Shown here piece after piece: positions 10,839-21,108 of a DNA stretch of 64,000 nt. Source of the DNA: Eutreptiella sp. 'Long Island Sound 2002' (taxonomy: Eukaryota; Euglenozoa; Euglenophyceae; Eutreptiales; Eutreptiaceae). The stretch's first letter is position 1; every line of letters begins with the position of its first letter. The stretch spans positions 122,344,899-122,408,898 of the forward strand of contig OZ038380.1 in the NCBI GenBank assembly GCA_964036045.1. Reading direction: 5' to 3'. The notes beneath the pieces were generated by a model that saw nothing but the letters and a program-made list of their open reading frames with translations, searched no databases and was not told where the DNA came from. The translations under genes were made by a program, and so were the position numbers.

Positions 10839-11100
10839 AGAAATGGTTTCCAGTTTGCCTTGCCTGTGTTGATGTTCCTGCTTGCTGGGTTTTTGCTGAT
10901 TGAAAACCTTGATAGACTTTCTGAAACTCCAAAAAGACACATGACAGGTACAAAGCAGCCCAGATACCATATCAGAACGGAAGTAAGGAAATATTCCTTC
11001 CACTTCAAAGCATAAGTAGCAAAGAGGGCCTGCACGAAAGAACATGCAGGTCTAAATACAAAGGTTAAGCGAGCTCTCTCCAGACGAGCAGAATCTGGAG
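10839..11100 (-). repeat. Diverged LTR edge related to the 12.9-24.1 kb element
   Basis: From 10,839 the plus strand starts AGAAATGG. Near 10,868-10,905 it has a TTGATG...CCTGC...GGTTTTTG...TTGAAAACC pattern that parallels TTGATGATGTCCTGCAGG...TTGAAAACC just inside the complete LTRs. The outer end was not located, so the end coordinate is nominal. Confidence 0.45.
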
Positions 11101-11189
11101 GGTAAAGCTCCAGAATTCTCCGTGGAGATTACATCTGAGATCACAAAAGAGGAGTTGGATCGCGCCCCTGAAGACGAGAAACACTGTCC

Positions 11190-11960
11190 TCAAACAAAGA
11201 ATCCCAATAAATCGTAGAAGTCCTCAAGAAGAGTTGCACTCTGCCAACATCCAACCCGAGGTAAAGTTGTCACTCGAAGGTTTCCTGACCGTGAACATGC
11301 GACTCTGTTCAAGGTTCTGGTACCTTCCTCTACGCATCGAGAGCACGTCCAAGGTTACGCGCGAGTCCACGTGTTGCTTAAACGTGGTGCAATCAGCAAT
11401 TTTAGGTCAACGCAAGTAGTAAAAGGCAAGTGTGTTCCCCTCTACAAAGTAACTCGAGCTAGGCATGTCATAACAGTATGCGATCTCTGAATGGAAGTGC
11501 GATACTATCCAAGAAAGCTTTGTATTTGGACGACACTGCGAGGTTCCGGATATCCTGGCGGACATGGTGCTCATACAACCCTTGCTTCGAAGTTACCAAG
11601 CAGCCTAAAAAAAAGGAAGACTGATATGCTGATTTGCGTGAAGCACAAATCTGGTTTCGTCCGTCGTTCCCCAGTCCAAGACTTTCTAATCGGTTACAGT
11701 TCCAACCATCTGCAAAATGAGATCATGTTTCGCAGCTCGCATCCACCTCAAAAGCAGCTCCGGTTGGGAGTCCAGCATCACCTGGGAAGGAACACCAGAA
11801 CGTGACAAAGCTGACGCAAGGAACAAGCTGTGTCGATATAAACAACAATTGTGACTCTTGTGCTCGTGTCACTGACAGGGAGGTCAAGGAAGCTGACATC
11901 GAGTAAATATCGCTGCCAAAGGTCACCCGGAAGATCCAAGCAGCAGACGTTATAGGCAAC
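11190..11960 (+). other. Possible decayed coding fragment, unrecognised
   Basis: A plus-strand frame about 11,195-11,488 reads like ordinary protein (RRFPDREHATLFKVLV, VLLKRGAISNF). A shifted frame 11,491-11,805 is open, with more stops beyond. No motif or family could be assigned. It may belong to the same degraded retroelement as the primer site at 10,827. Confidence 0.25.
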
Positions 11961-12069
11961 CATCTTTATCTATGCTGCATGCTTTGACCCGCGGTGCCCC
12001 TTGAACACATGCAAAGCATACAACATGACCGAATGATGACGATCAAAATATCCAACTTTTTCGCTTAGA

Positions 12070-12260
12070 TTCAGGTTGCCCCGCTCCCCTGTCACCGTCC
12101 TGTTGCCTCCCTGTTGCCTCCCTGTTGCTTCTTTGGCACGCTTGGCCCCCTGTCACTCCTCTGTTGCTCGGCTGTTGCTGCACGGTCGCTTTCCTGCCGC
12201 CCTCCTGTCGCTATCCTGTCGCTTCCTGTCGCTTCCTGTTGTTTCCTGCCGCGATGCTAC
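12070..12260. repeat. CTGTYGC pyrimidine-rich array, copy 1
   Basis: Degenerate short-period repeat of CCTGTTGC/CCTGTCGC with 1-8-nt spacers. It is translated as LPVA-like strings, which are not real proteins. Confidence 0.8.
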
Positions 12261-12921
12261 TTTTTACATGGCGCCTTTCACATAGGATTCAATTGACCCC
12301 CTGAAAATTTCATCTCGAGAATTTGAAAAAAAAAGTAAAAACTATAGCTCATTTTGGTGCAAAAAGACCCCTAGAAATGACTTTCATGCTTTTCAATCAT
12401 TCTACGATGCTTTCATCTGCATTCAGTGCTAATGAAGATTGCTTGACAACGCTCCTATACCCCAAATATGTCCAGAAATGGCTCCCGGGGCCCCAAACAG
12501 CACATGCAAGTGGGTGGCACCCGGACCAGCTACCAAACCAAAAATTGGATTTCTTGAAATCAAGATCAAGAGAAGGGCCTCTAATAACATAGCATTTTAT
12601 GATATCCAAGATTCCCGAAGCTACTTGAGGTGCAATTCGAACTTCAAAGTGCATATCAATCATTTTCATTCATTGAGGTGCAACAATTCTGCAGCAGCTT
12701 TGAAGCAACCATTCTCCAGACCAATGTGCAGTTCGAACGCTTCAATGCTCCGAAAATTTGGCTTTTTGTTCTTCAAATTGAATTTGGGCGACACCGCTGG
12801 TATCCACCGCGATCACCTTTCAGCCGCATCTGAAGTACTGTTTGAAAGGCTTCTGGCCTTTGGGGGTGGTATGCTCCAATGCGATTCCCAAAAAAGGCAA
12901 GGAGCGTGATATACTTTGTGC
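12261..12921. other. Region with no recognised gene
   Basis: Mixed-composition DNA between the CTGTYGC array and the LTR element. About 12,475-12,560 resembles 24,860-24,960 weakly (gapped similarity around GGGGCC and ACATGCAA). No coding motifs. Confidence 0.4.
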
Positions 12922-12926
12922 TCATG
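12922..12926. repeat. Target-site duplication TCATG, left
   Basis: TCATG immediately left of the left LTR. The same five bases lie immediately right of the right LTR at 24,093-24,097. Confidence 0.85.
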
Positions 12927-13603
12927 AGAAAGATGTCCTTGCTTTATGCCCTAGATATTTTGATGATGTCCTGCAGGTTTTGTAGTTGAAAACCCAAACC
13001 AAAGCAGCAAGTAGAGCAATAAGAGGATGTGGATCGAATCAATGATTGGTTTTGGAATCCAGTGTAACACAGAAGGGCTGCAGATAGACAAAGCAGGTTT
13101 ATGCACATAGATTCAATCACAAATGGATAATACAAAAGGTTTTATATGAAAATTGGTCGGACTCTTGGCTCAGAGGTTGCAATAGGCACTTCATGTGCAC
13201 TCTTTTGGGTGAAATGGTGCTGGTTAGGACTGAGGGGCATGGATGTCAGGACCACACAGAAAATGACTTGGCCAAGCAACTGAATTCAGAAACAGTTACA
13301 AAGTAGGACCACAATAAGTGGTAGAAACAATTGAGTATAGGGGTCTTGGGGTGGGAGACCACTAGGCTTAACCTCCAAGGCCAACAAGCATGAAGGAAGG
13401 TACCTCCGCTCAGTTGAGTGGTAGGGGTGAACTTCATGGGGGGGCTAGGGTCACAACCCTAGTTACTTCGAGAAAGTGTACTTTAGGCAACAAAAGAGAG
13501 ATAAAAACACTTAAGTTTGTCTTAGCATCAACAAAGGGTTTTAGGGGGGGCTTAGCCTGGATCAAGCCCTCCAAGAAAGACATGGCAGTGACTTTTTCTT
13601 ACT
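12927..13603 (-). repeat. 3' LTR (left copy)
   Basis: Direct repeat of 23,384-24,092. On the plus strand it begins AGAAAGATGTCC and ends TTTTTCTTACT. It lacks 33 bp found in the right copy after 13,395. Confidence 0.92.
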
Positions 13604-13610
13604 CCCCCCT
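13604..13610 (-). other. Polypurine tract
   Basis: On the minus strand AGGGGGG directly abuts the 3' LTR, the expected place for plus-strand priming. It is short for a polypurine tract. Confidence 0.6.
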
Positions 13611-13841
13611 GGAGTACTAGTTCATGAAGCTAGTAGGACCAAGGAAAAAGGCTCAAATATTCCCAAAACTACCTCCAAAAAATGCATTAAACTTACCAAA
13701 AACATCCTCATCACTTCAAAGAAGCCTATCACACTGTGGGTACCCTTGAAAAACAGTGTAATGTACCGTGAATGATGTCCCTTCAATGGGGCATTCCTCA
13801 AAAGTCGCCGGCGTGCGACGAAAACTTTTGGAAAAAGTTTG

Positions 13842-13915
13842 GGGGTAGTGGGAATTGAACCCAGGACTCCCTCCCTAGAGCCAATGTGCTTACCCACTAG
13901 GGTACAGTCGAACGC
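13842..13915 (-). ncRNA. tRNA-like / SINE-head sequence with A and B boxes
   Basis: On the minus strand, TACCCTAGTGGGTAAGC gives a D-arm with TACC/GGTA pairing and an A-box-like AGTGG core. Then TGGGTTCAATTCCCA forms a T-arm with a TTCAATT loop and matches the pol III B box. The anticodon stem and acceptor stem do not pair convincingly, so it is a tRNA-derived relic or SINE head rather than a working tRNA. Confidence 0.5.
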
Positions 13916-14909
13916 TCTAATGCGGACGGCTATCGCTGTATAAACAGCGTTTTAGTATACCTCCTGACCAAGGGCCAGGGCGGAGCAATACTCCCAATGG
14001 AGGACAAGAACCCCCAGGAGCTGGAAGAAATAGAAAATGGAACCAGCAGGGAGTGATTCCTGCGGTTTAGCGGAAGGGGTTGCAATTTAGCAAGTGAAAT
14101 CGTTAAAAATCGACGAAACCACGCGGGAAATCGTCATTTTTACACATAACTCAAAGTCGCAGTCAAGCGCAAAGGAAGCGGACCCCAGGAAAGGGTTGCG
14201 CAAGCGTAAACGGCTTTTGGAAAAGAAGGTATGGGCCGTAGTTTTCAAAGTTTTAAAGGAAATTTTTGCACAGTTGCATCAAAATTTTTATAAACTTCAG
14301 ACTCAAGTATTCAAATTCAGCCCACACCACAGAGCAGGTCAACAACCCATCTCTCAGGTATGTCAGTGTCACCTCACACCCACGCGTTGCGTTCGTGTTG
14401 GTTGTTTCGTCAAAACGTTAGGGTTGTCCACGCTGTGCTCGTTGGGGGGTGGGGTGTTCTTCTCTCGTGCTCTGCACAGGTAAAAACAGGAATGAAAGGT
14501 ATGTGATGCGAATGGAGCGCGCAGCGCGCACGTAGGGTTAGAATATGCGCTGTGCTCGCGATGCATGTGCCTAATCGAGGCATCCACACGCTTTGACGCT
14601 TCACCCGTATCCCTAATTCACCCTTGTTTCCTTCTTCACAGGTAAGTAAAGAAAGCGTTTGTTCGTGTGCGGCCGTGGCGTTAAAGTAGGGTTGCTTAAA
14701 ACGCTTAGGCTTGTTTTGTGTTCGTTTCAATTCGGCATTCACACGATGCATGGTGAGTAAGGTAGGTTAGCCCAGGAGGAGCTCACCTCCTGGTTGAGTC
14801 AGTGGTTCAGCCTCCCTTCCCTGCGTGCACATGATGCATTAAAGGGTAGGCCACGTGAATTGCGCACGGTAAACCTTGTTTAGGTTACCCAGAGGCTCCT
14901 CGGTACGTT

Positions 14910-14939
14910 CTTTAAGAGAACCTGAGGAGTCTCTTAAAG
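14910..14939. other. Perfect 10-bp inverted repeat (hairpin)
   Basis: CTTTAAGAGA and TCTCTTAAAG are separated by 10 nt (ACCTGAGGAG). An outer partial pairing (CTCCTC / GAGGAG) competes with it. Confidence 0.7.
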
Positions 14940-16304
14940 CTTGCTTGCTTGACAGGGGAGCTGATCCGTCAGCGTGTTTGCGAACAGTGTATTATAGGTC
15001 ACACTGAGAAGGGTATAATACCTGGAGTGTGGCTTCGTTCCTCCGTCGCAAACACCCCTTCATTTGCCTCTTTTGTACAGGTGGGAGAGGTTAAGGGTGA
15101 TTGGTGCACGCAGCAGCTGCCTTCGGCGGCTACCATTTTTCTGCCCCGGCAAAACAGGGGCGCTGATCACAAATCAAATCACTGTGCTTCAGCCAGTACC
15201 GGCGAGGGCAGTTCGACCTCAACGACATCTGCGCTGTGCACGCAACGAGAGCACCCCTTCCCTCCAAGCCCTAGCAGGGGAAACGCGTTGTGGCGTCCCC
15301 TGTTAGGCCACAGCTGCTTAGGAGCGCTGTGTTCTCTTGTCTCCTTCACAGGAGGGCCATTAGGGCCTGAGTGAACTTCGACAGCAGCACCCAGTAGCGT
15401 GTGTAGGGGTTAGGGTCAGCAGGCCTGGCAGGAGGTGAGTGCAAGTGATGAGTGCTCACCCTGCCTTCGAAGGCCGGTGCTGGCGTTAGTGAGTGTAGTG
15501 CAGTGGTGTCTCCTGTCCCGCGTGCTTTTCCTCGTGGGCAGGGGAGTGCGTTAGCTTTTGGCCTGTAGCAAAAATGGGCGTTTTGTATGCCCTTAGCACA
15601 CTTGGCCACCCCTCCCCTCTTAGTAGGTAGGGCTTTTGCCGTCTTACCCCAAGGATAGGCGCCAGCACAGAGATTGGGCGCCATAGGAGTGGTAATAGTA
15701 CCTGATTAGGACCTTCGGTCCGACGTCAGCGAAGCCCGGTCTCCGGGAGCCACGCTGAGCAGAGAAGTGAGACACATACAGACATACGTAGCACACTTAG
15801 GGGTATGGTAAACCCTGTAAGGAAGGGTAGAACCCCATGGGTCTGGACCATTCAGGGGTCCTAACTGTGGGCTCGCTTGTCCCCAAGGAGGGAAGACACA
15901 CCTTGCCTCATAACACCTTGCTTGTCATTCCCCCCTGGTGTAGTAAGCCATCGTTCTTCGTTGGCTCTCCAAGGTCATTACATTAGGGCAGTACCCATGC
16001 AACACATGGTCAACAAGGCACACACTCGCTGGGTGGCTGCAATCATGATAAGCGGCCACCTCGTCCACGCTGGAAACCATAGGCATGGGTCTGCAGGGCA
16101 CAGACAGGGTCAGTGCAGTGCTCAGTAAGCAGTAGTCTGTGAGAAACCAATGGCCTTCGGCCAGGGAGTGATTGTCACGGGGGGCTAACGGTCCTGTCCT
16201 GCGATGCAATGCGGGGCAACTGTGACAACTGCTCTTACACCCATACACAGGCACGTCTGCAGAAGAGTGCTCACTGCACCTGTCAGTAGACTGACACAGG
16301 GCAA

Positions 16305-17480
16305 TTAGTTTCGCTTCTTACGCTGGGACATAGTCTCAGCACGGGTTAGGAGCTGCCCCTCGTTGTTCTCAACGAGGTAAGTGCGGAAGATGGGGTTGAT
16401 ACTCCAATCTGGTTGTATGAAGGCTGACATAGGTTCCCAGGTCGCCTCAGACAACCCATAGCCATCCCACAGGGTAAGGAATTTCCAGCCCTGTTTATGC
16501 TCGTGGCGAGCAATACCTGCAACCACGTAGTAACCATCGACTGCCATCTCATCGGCAGTCATCTCTTTGAGTTCGTCTGCTTCCTCCGGACTGGCAGCGT
16601 TCTCTAGGTCTATACGTTCAATCTCACTGTCGCTGAGGTGCCACTCATCCCAAGACAAGTCGTCAGGGGAGTGATAGTGCCTCAACTGCTTAGGTGCACA
16701 CAGCAGTTCACCACCTAGACGTGGACTGCACCTGACATGGATCCTGGATCCATCTATCCTGATGATACGATAGGGTCCAAAGTAAGGGTCCTGTAGGCAG
16801 TTACGTGGCCAGGAGGGTAGGCGTGAATGGTGTACCAAAACAAGGTCACCAACCTTGAAGCTTGCCGGTCGCCGTAGGCGGTTCCGTCGGCTCTGTTCAT
16901 GGTCACGAATGTGCCTCAGGTTAGTACCAGCCTGGTTAGCCAGAGACTGCTTGTGTTCCAGCCAATCTCCCACAGGGCTCTTGAAGTCCTCAGGGAAAGG
17001 GGTTTTGAAGAACCATGCAGGTCGTCCTCCATGGAACAGTTCGTGGGGGGTGAAACCCGTAGAAGAGCTCCGCTGTGAGTTCATGGACAGAACTGCCCAG
17101 GGCACTAGGCGTACCCAGTCCTTGGTGCGCTCCTGTTTCATCAGGATTCTTAAGTTTTGCTCCACCACACGATTCTGTCTCTCACAGAGAGGGTTAGACG
17201 TGTGAGTATAGGGCACACCTGTGGTTACCTCCACGTTGAGGGCATTTAGCACTCGTTTGTACCACCCAGTGTCACTGCGGATGCGTACATCTTCATCCGA
17301 GTGCACCTGTTTAGGTGCTCCATAGGGTTCGGACCATTGTTCGACCAACATTTTTACAGTCTGCTCACCTGTGATTTTCTTATTGCAAGGGAACACACGG
17401 GTGAAGCGAGATAGACCACAGGTGACCACGAGGCAACTATCATAGCCGCCAGAGCGTGGTAGGCCGTGGATGTAATCCAC
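16305..17480 (-). pseudogene. pol: Integrase core, GPY/F and chromodomain of the LTR element
   Basis: The 391-codon frame inserts retroelement cDNA into the host genome. It opens with VDYIHGLP (first catalytic Asp), then VHSDEDVRI (second Asp) and NPLCERQNRVVEQNLR (catalytic Glu). A GPY/F module follows (PYFGPYRIIRIDGSRIHV), and a C-terminal chromodomain near residues 315-355 (YYVVAGIARHE, then LTLWDGYGLSEATWEP). Chromodomains direct chromoviruses to marked chromatin. The frame begins at GTG, 24 bp after an in-frame TAA that cuts it from the upstream zinc-binding part in the same frame. The core itself looks intact, but without the HHCC part and RT in one protein it is unlikely to work in cis. 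Confidence 0.93.
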
Positions 17481-17501
17481 GTAGAGAAGAGAGTTAGCAC
17501 A

Positions 17502-18029
17502 TTAGGGTATGGGTAAGCTGGGGATCAGACCCCTATCCCTACTGTTGCTCTGCTTGCTGGCATGACAGCCACAAGCATCCACAATGGTCTGCATACGCGA
17601 CCTCAGTTCAGTCAGGGTTAGACTAGAGTAGAAACACTCACGGAAGAAGTCCACTGAGCGATTAGGGCCAGTGTGACCAGAACTGAGATGGGACCACTGT
17701 AGGCACCCATCCAGTCTTGCCTCAGGCACCACAGTTCGGTCCTCGTAGAAGAGGTACTGATTGTTTTTATACCACTGGTGCCCGTCAATGACACGGGGTT
17801 CGAGACCAGTGCTGAGGGTTTGGAGAATTTCTTCATACTCTGACTGATAGTCGGTTAGACTCCAACCCTCCAGGATTCCAGCAGTGCGCATGGACAGGTC
17901 AAGCTGGACATCCATACGCTGGAAAGCCTCTTTGGCGAGCGCCTCAGAGCTCTCACCAATAAGCGCATCGAAGTTGTTGCGCGATATATAGTCAGACAGT
18001 TCATTCTTAATCCCGGGGATATGATGCAC
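17502..18029 (-). pseudogene. pol: Pol connection and integrase HHCC zinc-binding domain
   Basis: 175 codons in the same frame as the integrase core and the RNase H piece. It starts without an ATG (VHHIPGIKNELSDYISRNNFD, the end of the RNase H/connection, with the 'DylSR' block). It ends with the integrase zinc domain: HLSSGH (two His), FFRECFYSS, and DACGCHASK for the Cys pair. It is closed by TAA at 17,502-17,504. The upstream boundary is an in-frame TGA near 18,057. Confidence 0.85.
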
Positions 18030-18056
18030 TGTCAGCCTGAACTGGCTCAGGTAAGT

Positions 18057-18302
18057 TCACCACCATTTTAGTATTGCTTTTTCCGGTGGTGGGCCCTTCT
18101 GAAAAGACTTCACAGGCTCCTGGTCACACAGCCAGACAATAGGGTTAGATCCCAGGAGTCGGGATTGTGACGATAGCACCAACATACGGGCCAGGAGTTC
18201 CTGGTCATAGGTGCTGTAGTTGGAACGCGCTTGGTTCCATTTCCAATTCCAGTGTCCCAGTGGCACCAGTCGCCACTCACTGGTAGGATAGTCATGTTTC
18301 AA
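18057..18302 (-). pseudogene. pol: RNase H fragment of the LTR element
   Basis: 81 codons (MKHDYPTSEW through EKAILKWW). It includes YSTYDQELLARMLVLSSQSRL, the RNase H block with the catalytic Glu in 'yDqELlA', and IVWLCDQEPV with an Asp. The first RNase H Asp (LITDASD) is left in the preceding frame, upstream of the poly-C slip. It ends at an in-frame TGA directly before the TYLSQF block continued in the next piece. RNase H degrades the RNA template after reverse transcription. Confidence 0.85.
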
Positions 18303-18360
18303 CGAACCATCACGGTTCAGTCCAGTAGTACGATAATGGCAGTGGGTTAGTTCAGCGGGG

Positions 18361-21084
18361 TTAAGCTCCTGCCATTGGTAGATCGTACCCCCCCCCCCCT
18401 ACATCACTAGCATCAGTGATCAGGACTATCTCGCCCTCAGGGCGGGGCACTCCCAGGCAGTTGGAGGAGGCAATCTTCTTCTTCAACTCCTGGAAACACT
18501 CTTCCTCTCTGGAGGTCCACCTCCAGGGAGTAGTTTTCTTGATCAGGTCAGTGAGGGGTGCAGAGGAGTAAGTAAAATTGTGGATGTGACGCCGATAGAA
18601 AATGCAGACGCCCACAAAACTCCTCACATCGTGTAGACCCTTCTTAGGATCATCGCGAATCTGCATGTCCTGTAGGGGCTGCATCTTAGACGAGGCTGGT
18701 TTCCACCAGCCATACCCCACGTCGAAACCCAAATACTCCATCTCCTCTTTCATAAACTCACATTTTTCGAGTTTGATTCGGAGATGGTTTTCTTGACAGA
18801 CAGTGAAAAATTCACGGAGGAGAAGGACATGGTCCTCTTTGGTATTAGTACCCAAACTCACATCGTCGATGTGAGCCTCCATTTCTGCACCCCGAGAAAT
18901 CAACTCTTGTACTAGAGGCCTGCGCCTCAGTATGTACAAAATTTTGTTCATAAGCTCCTGGAAGAGCGCTGGGGCATTAGCCACCCCGAAAGGCATAACC
19001 TTCCACTTGAAGACACGACCCTTAGGGGTTATAAAGGCAAGCAGCTCCTGAGCTGCGGCGGTTAGGTCAACCTGCCAGAAACCAGAGCGTTTGTCCATTT
19101 TGGTCTTATACCTGCATTTGGCAATACGCTCCAGGGTGTTTTCCATGTTAGGAATACTCCCTGAGTGGTTCTGGGTTTTCTTGTTGACCTCACCATAGTC
19201 TACAACAAGACGTGGGGCAGTCGACCCTGGTTTAGCAACAAGGAAGCAGGGACTGCAGTGATGGGGATAGTCCCCGTGTTTATACTCTTCAACGAGGCCA
19301 GCATCAATGCATTCTTGGATCTGGCGCTCGATTTCTTCAACCTGTTTCTGTGGAGCGGGATAGGGACGACGCCTCACTCGCGTCTTTTCGAATTCTGGTT
19401 TCAATTTCAAGTCCATCTGGACCAGTTTTTTACAACAAAGGGGAGGCGGCAAGGCGCCGAACACCTCCTCATAGGTCATCAGCAGTTTCTTCAGGCGGGG
19501 GTCAAGGTTAAGACTCTCGAGTTTCTGAAGGAAATCCTCCTCAGCATGGAGGTTGCTTTTTCCATGTTCTTTCTTTTTATGCCGATCAGCAGTTTCGGCA
19601 GGTACAGTACCATCGTCCCACTCAGGGGGACATTGCTGCCCATAGTGTAGAGAATACACTAGAGGTATCTCAGGATCAGGCAGCGTATAGGACTCATCGT
19701 CCTCCTCAGACCAGATGGAGTATTTCCAGGTCTGTCTGAGGTATTGCAGCCGCTCTTGGCGCTCAATACCTTCGGCCTTCAGGTACAACAGCCGTCGGAG
19801 TTCTTCAGGGTCATGCTCAGACAATGGCATGTTATTAGCAGCAGGCCGTGCCAGAGCATCAGCACTCCGGGCCACGGGTTCACCTGTGTGCACAGGCTGC
19901 ATGTGTAGCACTGGTTTCCCAACAGAGGAAGCGGGTTCAGAGGTTGACTCTAGATCTACCTCCTCTAGCAACAGCTGGGCCAGGAAAGCACTATGTTTCA
20001 GGTCAACACAGCTGGGATCAACAGAGGGAATAGTGCTGGCGATCTCAGACAGTTGGTCGTCAGCATCCTCCTTTACAGCTGCAGGTTCCAGATAGTCATC
20101 AGGAGACTCACACCCTGTAAGTGTGGCAGATAGGTGCTCAGGAGATCGATTTTTGAGATCATAAAGGGTCAGGCCACGATTTTCGGCCATGACCTCTTTT
20201 AGTAGCACCTGGTCCAGGTCACACAGGGGTACAGGATTGAGAGATCCATCGATGATGGACAGGAAACTGGCCCACTCAGGGGCCTGCATAGCTGTGTCTG
20301 AGTCCTCAGACACATAGATGGGGCCGTCGGGGAGTTGCACTCTTCCCACGGTCATCCGGTCAAGCATACGGCGCCAGTAAGCATGTTCACCAGAGCAACC
20401 CCAGTCAGGGGTGCACATAACAACCCTTCCTCCCTCATAAGCGATCTTGGTTAGAACCTTCGCGAGCAGGGAGAAGGGAGGGTTAGCATACACTAGGCCC
20501 ATTGCTTTCCAGAAGAAACGGAAAGCATTGTTCATTTGTTTCGAGCAGTACAACTGCATGATGTGCTGTTGTTGGCTCGCAAACAATTCCACCTGGATCT
20601 CATCCAGGTTTACCTGAAGGGCCGCCAGTCCATTTTCGAGAACATGACGGGCCAGTTGGTAGTTTTCAGTACGATAGTTCGTCTTGGCTGCGTAGCGCAG
20701 CCCAGACTCTTTTCGTCCTGACAGCTCCAAAAGAACGGAGAATAGCCCACTGCCAAAGTCGCAGTGCAAAGAGTAAGGACGCTGTAGGGACAGCATTTTT
20801 ACCTGGGGGTTTCTTCTTAGAAAGTCGGTGCCAATGACGATGTCAAAGGCGTCAGTGTCCAACACTCTGCAGTGTTGGGTCACGGTTTCGTCGCCCAAAC
20901 ATATGGTCACATCGACCCCCCCCAAGGAATGGATGGTACGCCCATCCCCTACTCTTATGGCCACGGTCTTAGTTTTCCTGAAAGTTTTAAGCAGGCGCCG
21001 GGCCACTGTGGAACGTGTTGCACCGGTATCAAGCACTGCTCGAAAAACCTGATCCCCGATTTTCACGAGGATCCAGAAAACCAA
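18361..21084 (-). pseudogene. pol: Pol: aspartic protease and reverse transcriptase of the LTR element
   Basis: The 907-codon frame begins with the retropepsin (VLDTGATRSTV, catalytic Asp about residue 19; DIVIGTDFLRR about residue 85). A long spacer of about 450 residues follows. RT then starts near residue 560: PRLVVDYGEVNKKT, KTMDKR-type motif A region, KVMPFGVANAPALFQELM, and the active site as AHIDDVSLG (DD about 740-741) where Ty3 elements usually have YLDD. FVGVCIFYRRHI is the connection. It ends at 18,361 after the poly-C slip. It starts in frame with gag beyond a single TAG and has no ATG at its edge. RT makes cDNA from the element RNA. Confidence 0.93.
18388..18399. other. Poly-C run (C12) at the RT/RNase H frameshift
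   Basis: Twelve consecutive C at the 'DASDVGGGG' codons. On either side the pol frame is offset by one base, and the long frame ends nine codons later in unrelated residues. A length change here (real slip or sequencing error) explains the break. Confidence 0.8.
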
Positions 21085-21108
21085 GTCCTCCTCTTCGGAG
21101 CCGCCCCC

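Larger units (their letters stand above)
13611..16304. other. Long non-pol stretch between integrase and 3' LTR
   Basis: About 2.7 kb inside the retrotransposon after the integrase stop. Short open frames (up to 141 codons, 14,949-15,374 plus) have no recognised motifs. It contains a tRNA-like unit (about 13,842-13,915, minus), a perfect 10-bp inverted repeat (14,910-14,939), and several pyrimidine-CAGGT motifs on the plus strand. It may be an unusually long 3' untranslated region or captured host DNA. Confidence 0.5.

Noticed and set aside
10409-11035. 208-codon minus-strand ORF
   Set aside because: Runs through an LTR edge and primer-binding site and overlaps an equally long plus-strand frame.
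13130-13185. Dinoflagellate spliced-leader relic (CTTGGCTCAGAG near 13,163)
   Set aside because: Only a short partial match, and it lies inside an LTR, so it does not support a spliced-leader origin.
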